Source of the DNA: Calidifontibacillus erzurumensis
GTDB lineage: Bacteria; Bacillota; Bacilli; Bacillales; Bacillaceae_J
Reading direction: 5' to 3'
Assembly: GCF_013303125.1 (NCBI RefSeq)
Contig: NZ_JABTTE010000003.1
Coordinates: 177,747 to 241,746, forward strand
DNA length: 64,000 nucleotides
The first letter of the stretch is position 1, and every line of letters begins with the position of its first letter. Made by a program: the position numbers and the translations under genes. The notes below the pieces were generated by a model. The model was not told the DNA's origin. It did no database searches and saw only the letters and a list, made by a program, of their open reading frames with translations. Below are positions 1 to 8,508 of the stretch, one piece after another.

Positions 1-40
1 TATCGCAAATCAGAGTTATATTTCTCTTGTATTGAATTTT

Positions 41-640
41 TTAGTCGATGAACTCCTCTAAATAAACATTATTCCATATTACTTGATTTCTGCCATTTTT
101 CTTAGCGATATACATTGCTTGTTCAACAGCTTTTAAAAATTTATTTGAATCTTCCCAAATAAATGGCGTTTTTGTTCCTACTCCTACACTTACTGTGACA
201 TAATTTGATGTGATGGATTGACAGTGAGGAATTTTCATATTTTCAATACTTTGCCGAATTATTTCTGCGGTTTTCAATGCAGCATTAATGTTAGTCTCGG
301 GGAGAAGTATAAAAAAAGTACCATCTGCAAATTTTGCTAATAAATCATCGGGGCCTTTCAATAAAGACTTCACTTTGATTACAATTTCCTTAACAGTTAG
401 ATCACCCAATTCTAAACCGTACGTTTCTTTATATAGTGGTAAATGATCAATATCAAAGACAACTAACGAAATCGGAGTTAATTTGTTCATAGCAGCTTCC
501 CATTTTTTTCCAAAAATATCTTTGAAATAGTTGAAATTTGGAAGCATCGTTACCATTTCTTTAGTTTGGAGATGCTCAATTTTAGAATTTAAAACGATGC
601 TCTCATTAGGGAAATTTAATGAATCTTCTAAATAATTCAT
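41..640 (-). CDS. Degenerate GGDEF-domain protein
   Basis: This is a 199-residue protein made almost entirely of one GGDEF (diguanylate cyclase-type) domain. The metal and substrate region FDIDHLPLYKETYGLELGD (residues 62-80) and the C-terminal VSVGVG strand are visible. The signature loop that should read GGDEF reads ADGTF at about residues 105-109, so cyclase activity is unlikely; a c-di-GMP or nucleotide-binding or purely structural role is inferred. There is no sensor domain or membrane segment. An in-frame GTG lies 15 bases upstream, but GGAGGTG sits 6 bases before the ATG at 640, so that ATG is chosen. It lies downstream of the HIT gene on the same strand. Confidence 0.8.
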   Translation of the reverse strand: MNYLEDSLNFPNESIVLNSKIEHLQTKEMVTMLPNFNYFKDIFGKKWEAAMNKLTPISLVVFDIDHLPLYKETYGLELGDLTVKEIVIKVKSLLKGPDDLLAKFADGTFFILLPETNINAALKTAEIIRQSIENMKIPHCQSITSNYVTVSVGVGTKTPFIWEDSNKFLKAVEQAMYIAKKNGRNQVIWNNVYLEEFID

Positions 641-734
641 ATAATCCACCTCCACTTTTAATTATATAGAGTTTTATAAGTGGAAGATAGTACTTATAAA
701 AATTTTCATAATTTATTTAATAAAAAATCTACAG

Positions 735-1109
735 CTACTCTGGATAGTCCACTAAATTTGGAATCATATTTCGGATACCTCCACGAGGATCTTCGATATC
801 TCCTTTGTAACGAGGAATTAAATGAAAATGCAAATGGTGGATCGTTTGGCCCCCGTATGAGCCAACATTAACTCCAATATTGTAACCATCAGGTGAATAC
901 TCACGTTCAAGAAATTGTTTTCCTAATTTGATTAATTCATGAATGTCGTAGATCTGTTGATCGTTAGCATCAAAATATGATTCAACATGTTCTTTCGGTA
1001 TTATAAGCATATGACCTTTTTGAACAGGATATTTATCAAAAAAAGCTATAGCGTTTTTATTTTCTAAAAGAATTTGCTTTTTTTCTATTTGACAAAATGG
1101 ACAAGTCAT
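735..1109 (-). CDS. HIT (histidine triad) family protein
   Basis: This 124-residue cytoplasmic protein belongs to the histidine triad nucleotide-binding family, which hydrolyses or transfers nucleotide phosphoramidates and dinucleoside polyphosphates. The triad HHLHFHL is near residues 92-98, with the supporting GHMLIIPKEHV strand before it. The N-terminus has a CPFC pair typical of zinc-containing HIT proteins. At 124 residues it is shorter than the B. subtilis Hit protein. AAGGAGG precedes the ATG. The exact substrate cannot be read from sequence. Confidence 0.88.
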   Translation of the reverse strand: MTCPFCQIEKKQILLENKNAIAFFDKYPVQKGHMLIIPKEHVESYFDANDQQIYDIHELIKLGKQFLEREYSPDGYNIGVNVGSYGGQTIHHLHFHLIPRYKGDIEDPRGGIRNMIPNLVDYPE

Positions 1110-1319
1110 CTTTTAACCTCCTTTTGAGCATTGAACCTATAAGACTGATCCAGTCAATAAACAACGTGGCTTGAAAGATTAAAAGAATAATACTTATTAA
1201 TTTTTTAGTATGAAAGTCAATAGGTCTATTTTAAAAAAAAACCTATATCTTTATATGGAAGATACAAAATATGCTCTTCAGTTTTAATAATTTAAACCAA
1301 ATGAAATGGGTGAAGGGTC

Positions 1320-1538
1320 ATGTATACTGTCCATTTTTATGAAAACAAAAATTTATTGTTAAGCCAATGGCTAAAAAATATTCCTTCTGTAGGAGATGCA
1401 TTAAAGATCAAAGGTCGAAAAGGAAAAGTTGTCGAAATTCAAAAGGTAAATGAAACCACCATTCATGTTCAAGTAAATTTAGAAAAAGAAATTAAAAAAG
1501 CACCTTTGTTAGATACAAATAAAAAGAAAAAACGGTGA
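1320..1538 (+). CDS. Small basic hypothetical protein
   Basis: This is a 72-residue protein I do not recognise. It has a central segment (about residues 24-55) with alternating hydrophobic residues and a Gly-Arg-Lys-Gly-Lys turn that looks like a small beta-barrel, and a strongly basic C-terminus ending KKKKR. That combination is compatible with nucleic-acid or ribosome binding, but this is only inference. The ribosome site is weak (AAGGGTC directly before ATG). It stands alone between the HIT gene and pepF, pointing away from both. Confidence 0.55.
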   Translation: MYTVHFYENKNLLLSQWLKNIPSVGDALKIKGRKGKVVEIQKVNETTIHVQVNLEKEIKKAPLLDTNKKKKR

Positions 1539-1633
1539 TGCTCTCCTAAGATTAACTCAGGTATCCTAAAGGTGGCTACTACAATCATATACTCCCTTGA
1601 CAATTTAATACTTTAGAGATTTCTCATACAAAG

Positions 1634-1668
1634 GGGTGTCTTGACCAAAGATGACAAAGTCGACACCC
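1634..1668 (-). terminator. Terminator-like hairpin after pepF
   Basis: GGGTGTC and GACACCC pair across a 21-base loop just downstream of the pepF stop codon. The T-tract on the minus strand is short (CCTTTG), so efficiency is uncertain. Confidence 0.5.
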
Positions 1669-1680
1669 TACTTTTCTGTT

Positions 1681-3471
1681 TCACAATAATGAACCAAATT
1701 CCTTTACTAAGCCTCCAAATTTTTTTAGAGTGTTTTCAATTGGAACTGGACTTGTCAAATCAACACCAGTCTTTTTTAGCAACTCAAGCGGATAATCTGA
1801 ACTGCCGCTTTTTAAAAATTTTATATAAGAGTTGAGGGTTTTTTTATCGCCTTCTAGTATTTTTGTTGCCAAATGAATAGCTGAAGCAAATCCAGTCGCA
1901 TATTTATATACATAAAACGGACGATAAAAATGTGGTATTCGAGCCCACCCATATTTTACTTCCTCATCAAAAACGATGTCTGGTCCATAATAATCCCTGA
2001 ACAATGTTTCATATGTTTTGTTGAACACATCTACATTTAGCGGAATTCCTCGTTCTGCCATTTCGTGGGTTTTCATTTCAAATTCGGCAAACATCACTTG
2101 GGTAAAAAATGTCCCCTTGAATAGATCAATAAAATGATTCAAAAGATATTTCCTTACTTTTAAATCTTTTTCTTCATTTAATAAATACTGTATTAATAAT
2201 ACTTCGTTTACAGTTGAAGCTACTTCCGCAACAAATATGCTGTAGCTGGCTGTGATTTGCGGCTGATACTCACTACTGAGTTTACTGTGAACCCCGTGTC
2301 CACATTCATGTACGAGCGTAAACAAACTATCTAGATCATCACGATAGTTTAATAATATATAAGGATGGACACCATAAACCCCAAGATTGTAAGCTCCAGA
2401 ACGTTTTCCCGGTGTTTCCCTTACATCAATATACCTAGAATTTTTAAATTCCTTTAAAATTTCCAAATAATCGTCCCCAAGCGGTGCCAAAGCTTTTAAC
2501 ATTGTTTCATAAGCTTTTTCGTAAGGGATTTCTTGTTTAACTCCAGATACTAGCGGAGCACTTAAATCATATTGACGTAATTCCTCAAGATTCAATTTCT
2601 CTTTGCGTATACGTATATATTCGTGCAACGGGGCGATATTTTGTTTAGTTGCTTCAATAAGATTTAAATAAACTTCTTTCGGTACGTTATCAGCAAATAA
2701 AGCTTTTTCCAATGCAGATGGATAATTACGAATTCTTGCTAATGTAACATTGTTTTTAATAGCAGCTGAGAGTGTTGAGGCGATTGTATTTTTTGCCTCA
2801 ACATATGGTTTATAATATGCTTTATAAGCTTCACAACGTTTTTGGCGATTTTCATCTTCAATTAATTTTGCATAAAGGCCTCTTGTTAATGGAATTTTAT
2901 TCCCATTTTTATCAGTGACTTCCCCAAATTTTATATCTGCATTATTGATCATTTTAAATGTTACGCTCGGTGCAGATAGAGCTTCACCTAATTGTGATAA
3001 TAGTTCTTCTTGTTCTTTCTTTAAAACATGAGGCTTATATCGGAAAGAATCGAATAAATCTTCTTCAAAATACTTTAACCCTTCCACTTCGGCGATAAAT
3101 TCTTTTAATGTTATTTCATCCAGACTAAGTAAAAAAGGCATAAAAAACGAAGTGGCAGAATTAACTTTTACACTGAGTGCTTTCGCTCGATCTAATAATG
3201 CTTGCGAACTTGTCACTCTTGTATCCTCATCTAGTTTCAACATGCTGTATGCATATAAATGTTTCAATTTGTATGAAACTTCTTCTTTTAGTTTTAAAAA
3301 AGCAAATAAAGTTTTCCCATTTGTAATTGCACCATCAAATTCCTTTAATTTTGCAATACTTTGTTCAATTCGTGTAAAGTCTTCTTCCCATTTTTCAAGA
3401 TTAGGATAAATATCTGCCAAGTTCCATTTTTCATGGGCCGGTACTTCTGAGCGTGATTGATATGTTGTCAT
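1681..3471 (-). CDS. pepF: Oligoendopeptidase F (M3 family)
   Basis: This 596-residue cytoplasmic zinc metallopeptidase cleaves short peptides. It has the M3 catalytic motif HECGH at residues 388-392, and Glu416 in the following helix is the expected third zinc ligand. The length and the whole-length helical organisation match PepF. No signal peptide is present. GGAGCG lies about 12 bases before the ATG at 3471, and no better start is visible. It is divergent from the LysR gene and probably monocistronic. Confidence 0.93.
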   Translation of the reverse strand: MTTYQSRSEVPAHEKWNLADIYPNLEKWEEDFTRIEQSIAKLKEFDGAITNGKTLFAFLKLKEEVSYKLKHLYAYSMLKLDEDTRVTSSQALLDRAKALSVKVNSATSFFMPFLLSLDEITLKEFIAEVEGLKYFEEDLFDSFRYKPHVLKKEQEELLSQLGEALSAPSVTFKMINNADIKFGEVTDKNGNKIPLTRGLYAKLIEDENRQKRCEAYKAYYKPYVEAKNTIASTLSAAIKNNVTLARIRNYPSALEKALFADNVPKEVYLNLIEATKQNIAPLHEYIRIRKEKLNLEELRQYDLSAPLVSGVKQEIPYEKAYETMLKALAPLGDDYLEILKEFKNSRYIDVRETPGKRSGAYNLGVYGVHPYILLNYRDDLDSLFTLVHECGHGVHSKLSSEYQPQITASYSIFVAEVASTVNEVLLIQYLLNEEKDLKVRKYLLNHFIDLFKGTFFTQVMFAEFEMKTHEMAERGIPLNVDVFNKTYETLFRDYYGPDIVFDEEVKYGWARIPHFYRPFYVYKYATGFASAIHLATKILEGDKKTLNSYIKFLKSGSSDYPLELLKKTGVDLTSPVPIENTLKKFGGLVKEFGSLL

Positions 3472-3816
3472 TTCAGTTGAACGCTCCTTTTTTTTAGTTT
3501 ATGTATTAATCATATTATTAAATGAAGGTTTTCATATCACTTATTTTATCATACTTGCTGATCCCTCCCTTCCCTTTTTTATACCACTTTGTGTTCTTTG
3601 AGTTTGATCTTGTCTCTCAAATTCCCCAAATTTTTATGAGCGTTAACTATGTAAATTGAAATTAATTAAGACGTTTTACCGCCCCTTTTATCTTTTGCAA
3701 TTAAAATATTAATAACTATTGGTTATTAATTTTATGCATATTAAGAATTAGAAGTTATATTTTAATGAGAGTATGATATTGTATAAAGAAAACTAAACAT
3801 TAATGAGGTTTTATTT
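3472..3816. other. Divergent promoter region between pepF and lysR-type gene
   Basis: There is no gene in these 345 bases. The region must hold the promoters of both divergent genes. The only clear structure is the perfect inverted repeat at 3708-3730, listed separately. Confidence 0.6.
3708..3730. promoter_or_regulatory. LysR-type operator candidate (perfect inverted repeat)
   Basis: ATTAATAAC and GTTATTAAT form perfect 9-base arms around a TATTG spacer, about 90 bases upstream of the LysR-type gene. The AT-rich dyad with short spacer and its position suit a LysR autoregulatory site. The link to this regulator is inferred from position only. Confidence 0.5.
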
Positions 3817-4686
3817 ATGGAGTGGCATCAGATTTATTATTTTCAGACCGTTGCGAGAACACAGCATATTACGAAAGCTGCAAAGGAATTGTCTATTTCC
3901 CAACCCGCCCTTAGTCGGGCCATTCATAAACTTGAAATAGAATTAGGTGTTAAGTTATTTGATAGAAAAGGGAGAAACATCTTTTTAAATCGATATGGAA
4001 AAATGTTTCTCAACCGAGTAGAACAAGCGATAAAACAAATTGAAATAGGTAAACAAGAAATAATAGATGAAATTCATCCTGAACATGGGACAATTTCTTT
4101 AGCATTTTTACCATCGCTTGGAATCAGTTTTGTTCCTGATATTTTGAGCAATTTCCGTTCAAGATACCCACATATCAAATTTCAGTTGCACCAAGCTTCG
4201 AATGAAGAAATTTTTAACCAAGTAAAATCTGGGAAAGTTGATTTAGCGTTTCTTACGCTATTAACCACTGACGAGGATATTTGGTGGCAACCATTATTAA
4301 CAGAGGAACTATTTTTAATAGTATCGAATACCCACCCGCTTGCTAATTATGATGAAGTCGAGTTAGCAATGATCAAAGGCGAGCCATTTATTACTTTCCG
4401 TGAAGGATATGGGTTACGTACAATTATTCAAAACTTCTGTATGAAGGCGGGGCTTTCACCTGATATTGTTTTTGAAGGAGAAGATATTGGGACGGTTTCA
4501 GGTTTAGTTAGTGCAGGATTAGGAGTATCGTTAGTACCTGATGTAAAAGTGATTGATAAAAGTAAAGTCAAGCTCATTCGTGTAAAAAATCCGCTTTGTA
4601 CCCGGGATATTGGTATTGCACGATTAAAAAATAGCTATCTTTCACCTGCTACCAAAAAATTTATCGATTTTGTAAAAGGCTTGTAA
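3817..4686 (+). CDS. LysR-family transcriptional regulator
   Basis: This 289-residue LysR-type regulator has an N-terminal winged helix-turn-helix at residues 1-60 (ITKAAKELSISQPALSRAIH is the recognition region) and a periplasmic-binding-protein-like effector domain from about residue 90. It is followed by two MFS transporter genes on the same strand, the nearest 127 bases away. The pairing with a YybF/YnfM-type transporter resembles yybE-yybF of B. subtilis. It probably controls one or both transporters. The effector is unknown. Confidence 0.9.
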   Translation: MEWHQIYYFQTVARTQHITKAAKELSISQPALSRAIHKLEIELGVKLFDRKGRNIFLNRYGKMFLNRVEQAIKQIEIGKQEIIDEIHPEHGTISLAFLPSLGISFVPDILSNFRSRYPHIKFQLHQASNEEIFNQVKSGKVDLAFLTLLTTDEDIWWQPLLTEELFLIVSNTHPLANYDEVELAMIKGEPFITFREGYGLRTIIQNFCMKAGLSPDIVFEGEDIGTVSGLVSAGLGVSLVPDVKVIDKSKVKLIRVKNPLCTRDIGIARLKNSYLSPATKKFIDFVKGL

Positions 4687-4777
4687 AAAAATTGGACGAG
4701 CAGCTTGTCTAAATTTAAACACATTTGAAACATCTTTTTGAAGGACAATTGGTGTTGGGAAGAAAATTTAACCACAA

Positions 4778-4793
4778 TTCAATACTAATTGAA
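4778..4793. promoter_or_regulatory. Short inverted repeat before MFS gene
   Basis: TTCAAT and ATTGAA flank a 4-base spacer immediately upstream of the AAAGGGG ribosome site of the MFS gene. It could be a regulator site or chance in AT-rich DNA; it does not match the repeat upstream of the LysR-type gene. Confidence 0.25.
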
Positions 4794-4813
4794 ATCAAAT
4801 AAAGGGGTCTTCA

Positions 4814-6037
4814 TTGATTATGGATTTTATACAACGTGGAACAAGACAATTTTTATTTGTTAATATTGCTTTATTTGCAGGTGGCTTTACCACTTTTGCA
4901 ATACTTTGGGGAACACAGCCCCTCCTACCAGAAATAAGCAAAGAATTTCAGCTTTCACCAGCAGTGGCAAGTTTAAGCTTATCCTCAACAACAATAGCTT
5001 TAGCTATCAGCATGTTAATAGCCGGTTCTTTATCGGAAGTGTTTGGAAGAAAACCGGTCATGACATTCGCGCTATTAACATCTTCAATTATAGCAGTTTT
5101 TACTGCGTTTAGTCCTAACTTTCATCTGCTCCTTTTCGGTCGGATTTTGCTTGGGATCACTCTCGCCGGTTTGCCAGCGGTCGCAATGGCTTATTTAGGT
5201 GAAGAAATCGAACCAAAAAGCTTGGGAATGGCTATGGGGCTTTATATTAGCGGAAATTCAGTCGGGGGCATGGCCGGCCGAATTATTTGCGGAATTTTAA
5301 CAGATTTATTTAATTGGCGAATTGCTCTAGCTGGAATAGGTATTATTAGTTTAATAGCAAGTATAATCTTTTGGTTGATTTTACCACATTCTTCTCATTT
5401 CAAAGCTAGAAAATTGGAGATTAAACCATTGGTCCTTTCGCTTTTTACGCAATTTAAAGAACCAAGTCTTGTTTATTTATTTATGATTAGCTTTCTGTTA
5501 ATGGGAAGTTTCGTATCATTGTATAATTATATTGGTTTTCAACTTATTGCTCCTCCTTATTCATTAAGTCAGACGTTAGTTGGGTTTATTTTTATCGTTT
5601 ATACGGTTGGTACTTTTAGCTCTACATGGATGGGAATGCTGGCAGACCAATATGGGAAAAAGAAATTATTACAAATTTCATTGGTAATTTTACTGGTCGG
5701 TGCCTTTCTAACACTAAATACATCTTTATGGATAAAAATTATTGGAATAGCAATCTTTACATTTGGTTTTTTTGCTGGACATTCTATTGCCTCAAGCTGG
5801 GTTGGACAATTGGCCACTCATGATAAAGCCCAGGCTGCAGGATTATATTTATTTTTCTATTATGCAGGCTCAAGTATTGGCGGTACGGTGAGCGGTACAT
5901 TTTACAGTAGTTTTGGCTGGATTGGTGTTATAATGATGATTACTGTTCTTAGTATTTCATCTATTATTCTATCAATGCGCATAGCAGCTCGCAAATCAAG
6001 CCGATTCCTACAAAAGAGTTCACCCCATCAAGTTTAA
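4814..6037 (+). CDS. MFS transporter, YnfM/YybF type
   Basis: This is a 407-residue major facilitator with 12 predicted membrane segments. The loop between segments 2 and 3 carries the family signature GSLSEVFGRKPV, and the loop between segments 8 and 9 has GMLADQYGKKK. It is probably a drug or metabolite exporter; the substrate is unknown. A TTG at 4814 preceded by AAAGGGG at good spacing is the likely start; an ATG two codons later is poorly spaced. It follows the LysR-type regulator and precedes a second, unrelated MFS gene by 46 bases, so the two may be co-transcribed. Confidence 0.85.
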   Translation: MIMDFIQRGTRQFLFVNIALFAGGFTTFAILWGTQPLLPEISKEFQLSPAVASLSLSSTTIALAISMLIAGSLSEVFGRKPVMTFALLTSSIIAVFTAFSPNFHLLLFGRILLGITLAGLPAVAMAYLGEEIEPKSLGMAMGLYISGNSVGGMAGRIICGILTDLFNWRIALAGIGIISLIASIIFWLILPHSSHFKARKLEIKPLVLSLFTQFKEPSLVYLFMISFLLMGSFVSLYNYIGFQLIAPPYSLSQTLVGFIFIVYTVGTFSSTWMGMLADQYGKKKLLQISLVILLVGAFLTLNTSLWIKIIGIAIFTFGFFAGHSIASSWVGQLATHDKAQAAGLYLFFYYAGSSIGGTVSGTFYSSFGWIGVIMMITVLSISSIILSMRIAARKSSRFLQKSSPHQV

Positions 6038-6083
6038 ACATGAAAAATTCAAATGCGTTATCTCGAAATAAGAAGGTGATTGT

Positions 6084-7298
6084 TTGGCAAAAAAACCTTT
6101 TCTCTTTTTAATTGGTGGAATATTTGCATTAATGGTTGCAATGGGAATCGGTAGATTTGCATATACACCACTGCTTGTACATATGCAAAATGATCTTGGT
6201 TTTTCAGATGCCGTTGCTGGTTATTTAGCAACAACCAATTATGCTGGTTACTTAATCGGTGCTATCATTGCTAGTATGATACCGATGAATGGACAAAAAA
6301 CAAGCTACTTGCGCAAAAGTTTGATCCTCAGTGTTTTTACAACTACATTGATGGGAGCAACACATTTTTATTGGCTTATGTTTGTGCTTCGATTTTTATC
6401 CGGTGTTGCAAGTGCGTTTGTATTTATTGTTTCTTCAAGCATTGTGCTAGACAGACTTGCTAAAATAAAAAAAACATATTGGTCTGGATTATTTTACAGT
6501 GGGGTAGGCCTTGGAATCTTTTTTACAAGCCTTATCATTCCAAAATTCAATCAAATTTTTGAATGGGAAGGATCTTGGGCAGGTTTAGGTATAATTAGTG
6601 GCATCCTTACTCTTTACATTTCATTTTCTGTTATAGAATTGAAAACATATAAAGAAAATCAACAGAATCAACAATTTTCCCTTCAAATCCCATCGGACAA
6701 ATCCCTTTCTTGGCTTATTATTGCTTACGGTCTTGAAGGATTAGGATATATTGTTACGGGTACTTTTATTGTTGTAATAGCTGAAAAAAATGTGTTATTA
6801 ACTTTTGATCCTATTTTCATATGGATGGTTGTTGGTTTAGCTGCCATTCCTTCCTCCTATATGTGGTCAATATTAGGCAAAAAATGGAGATATGTCCACG
6901 CATTAATTTTAGCGATGCTTTTACAAGCAATCGGTATTTGTTTACCTGTAATTTCAGCATCTCCAAATTTATTGCTCATAAGCGCGGTTATATTCGGGGG
7001 GACTTTTATGGGAATTACAAATCTGGCAACTACACTATGCCGACAAATAGACCCAAACAATAGCAGCCGGACTATCGGGATTATGACAGTGGTTTATGCA
7101 ATTGGCCAAATGATTGGACCTTCAATTGCAGGTATTATAGCAGATATTACAAATAACTATAATTCTTCCTTATTCGGTGCTGCCATGGTTGTATTTATTG
7201 GCGGTTGTTTGCTTATTAACTGTATCCCATTTGAAAAGAAACAAACGGAATTTGCCAATGAACAATTAACAACAGGAAAAAGAAAAATTAATCTTTAA
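6084..7298 (+). CDS. MFS transporter, YbfB/YjiJ type
   Basis: This is a 404-residue major facilitator with about 12 membrane segments. Its N-terminus (ALMVAMGIGRFAYTPLLVHM) is characteristic of the YbfB/YjiJ group, whose substrates are largely unknown. The start is a TTG preceded by AAGGTGAT at good spacing. It lies 46 bases behind the YnfM-type transporter, which belongs to a different MFS subfamily, so this is not a simple duplication. It is probably under the same LysR-type control. Confidence 0.85.
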   Translation: MAKKPFLFLIGGIFALMVAMGIGRFAYTPLLVHMQNDLGFSDAVAGYLATTNYAGYLIGAIIASMIPMNGQKTSYLRKSLILSVFTTTLMGATHFYWLMFVLRFLSGVASAFVFIVSSSIVLDRLAKIKKTYWSGLFYSGVGLGIFFTSLIIPKFNQIFEWEGSWAGLGIISGILTLYISFSVIELKTYKENQQNQQFSLQIPSDKSLSWLIIAYGLEGLGYIVTGTFIVVIAEKNVLLTFDPIFIWMVVGLAAIPSSYMWSILGKKWRYVHALILAMLLQAIGICLPVISASPNLLLISAVIFGGTFMGITNLATTLCRQIDPNNSSRTIGIMTVVYAIGQMIGPSIAGIIADITNNYNSSLFGAAMVVFIGGCLLINCIPFEKKQTEFANEQLTTGKRKINL

Positions 7299-7948
7299 AA
7301 TAATACGGACAAGTAAGCATTAGTCAAAGCGCTTCTATTTTACAACAAGCAGAACAAAATCTTTATATAAAAACTTTCCTTAAATTAAAAAGTTCCATTT
7401 AACCTTTTTGAGGTCAAAAACTACTTATTAAAAAATTAAGATAACGATTTTCGATTTCATTTTTCTTAAAGAAAATTTTTGAATCAGCCTTAGATTAGAA
7501 TTATGACAACTTATTTGTCCCATGTTCGACTTTAATAATTTATAGATAATTGGTTTCATCTCTCATCTTTTTTTAGAGTGTGGAAATAAAAATAAGCATT
7601 TGCAGCATTTTAAAGAACAAATACGGTAAAATTTTTTTAAATCGATTTGTTCATTAATGTCTTATAAAACTAAAATACGAATAACAATAAATCATCTACT
7701 CTCTTTTTGAACGATTTTTATTCTAAATCTAATACATATTGAAAAAAATAAAAATTTCGACCTAAGAGCTTCCCCTTTTCTAATCGAATACCCCTATTAC
7801 CACAAAAAATAGCTCGTTCATATAAAACTTCAATTGTTTTACGATTTTCACCTATTGACAATGGAAAATTTATGATAAAAATACAGGCAAAAATGTCCCG
7901 GGATTAATAAGATACATTAATCGGAATTTCAATTGAAGGAGGACCATC
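7299..7948. other. 650-base intergenic region
   Basis: This is very AT-rich DNA without a credible open reading frame. TTGACA near 7855 could be a -35 element for the CHRD gene, but its -10 partner is poor. I see no terminator with a good stem after the second MFS gene. Confidence 0.5.
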
Positions 7949-8365
7949 ATGGGACAAAATAATGAATTATTTTTTGCAAGATTATCGGGTGTAGAAGAAG
8001 TACCACCTGTGAGAACAAAAGCTTTCGGAGTTGCAAAGTTTAAAGTAAGTTCAACCGAAAGAAAAATTGGATATAAATTAACTGTCAATGATCTCAAAAA
8101 TTTTACTGTAGCTCATATTCATCTTGGGAGGAGATGTATGAACGGGCCAATCGTGGCTTTTTTATTCGGTCCAATTGATCCTGCTATTAGTGTAAATCAA
8201 GGGGTTGTTGAAGGTATCATTACAGCAGAAAACCTTGTAGGGCCACTTCAAGGTAGGCCGCTTTCGGATTTATTAAATGCCATGCGAGCTGGAAGAGCTT
8301 ATGTTAATGTCCATACAGTTCAAAATCCAAACGGAGAAATTCGAGGACAAATTCAACCATGCTGA
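7949..8365 (+). CDS. CHRD-domain protein
   Basis: This 138-residue protein is one CHRD domain, the chordin-type beta fold also found in bacteria. Diagnostic pieces are ARLSGVEEVPPVRT near the N-terminus, VAHIHLG in the middle, and YVNVHTVQNPNGEIRGQI near the end. The His residues of HIHLG and NVHT are conserved in the family, and a metal or ligand role has been suggested. No signal peptide or membrane segment is present, unlike many CHRD proteins. A strong AAGGAGGACC ribosome site and a following terminator make it a single-gene unit. Its function is unknown. Confidence 0.85.
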   Translation: MGQNNELFFARLSGVEEVPPVRTKAFGVAKFKVSSTERKIGYKLTVNDLKNFTVAHIHLGRRCMNGPIVAFLFGPIDPAISVNQGVVEGIITAENLVGPLQGRPLSDLLNAMRAGRAYVNVHTVQNPNGEIRGQIQPC

Positions 8366-8395
8366 TCTAAATTATTGTATTGTAAAGAATAATTA

Positions 8396-8427
8396 AAAGG
8401 TCTGACAGCACTTCCTATCAGACCTTT
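8396..8427 (+). terminator. Intrinsic terminator after CHRD gene
   Basis: AAAGGTCTGA and TCAGACCTTT form a perfect 10-bp stem with a 12-base loop, 30 bases after the CHRD stop. Convergent with the oxidase operon, it may serve both strands. Confidence 0.85.
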
Positions 8428-8508
8428 GTTCATTTTATTACAATTATTGTTACTGTTTAACCACTTTCTTCTATATTAATACTTTTTCCTTTTATTATTT
8501 ATTGACAA

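Noticed and set aside
680..871. Plus-strand open frame of 63 codons
   Set aside because: It overlaps the well-supported HIT gene and has no ribosome site.
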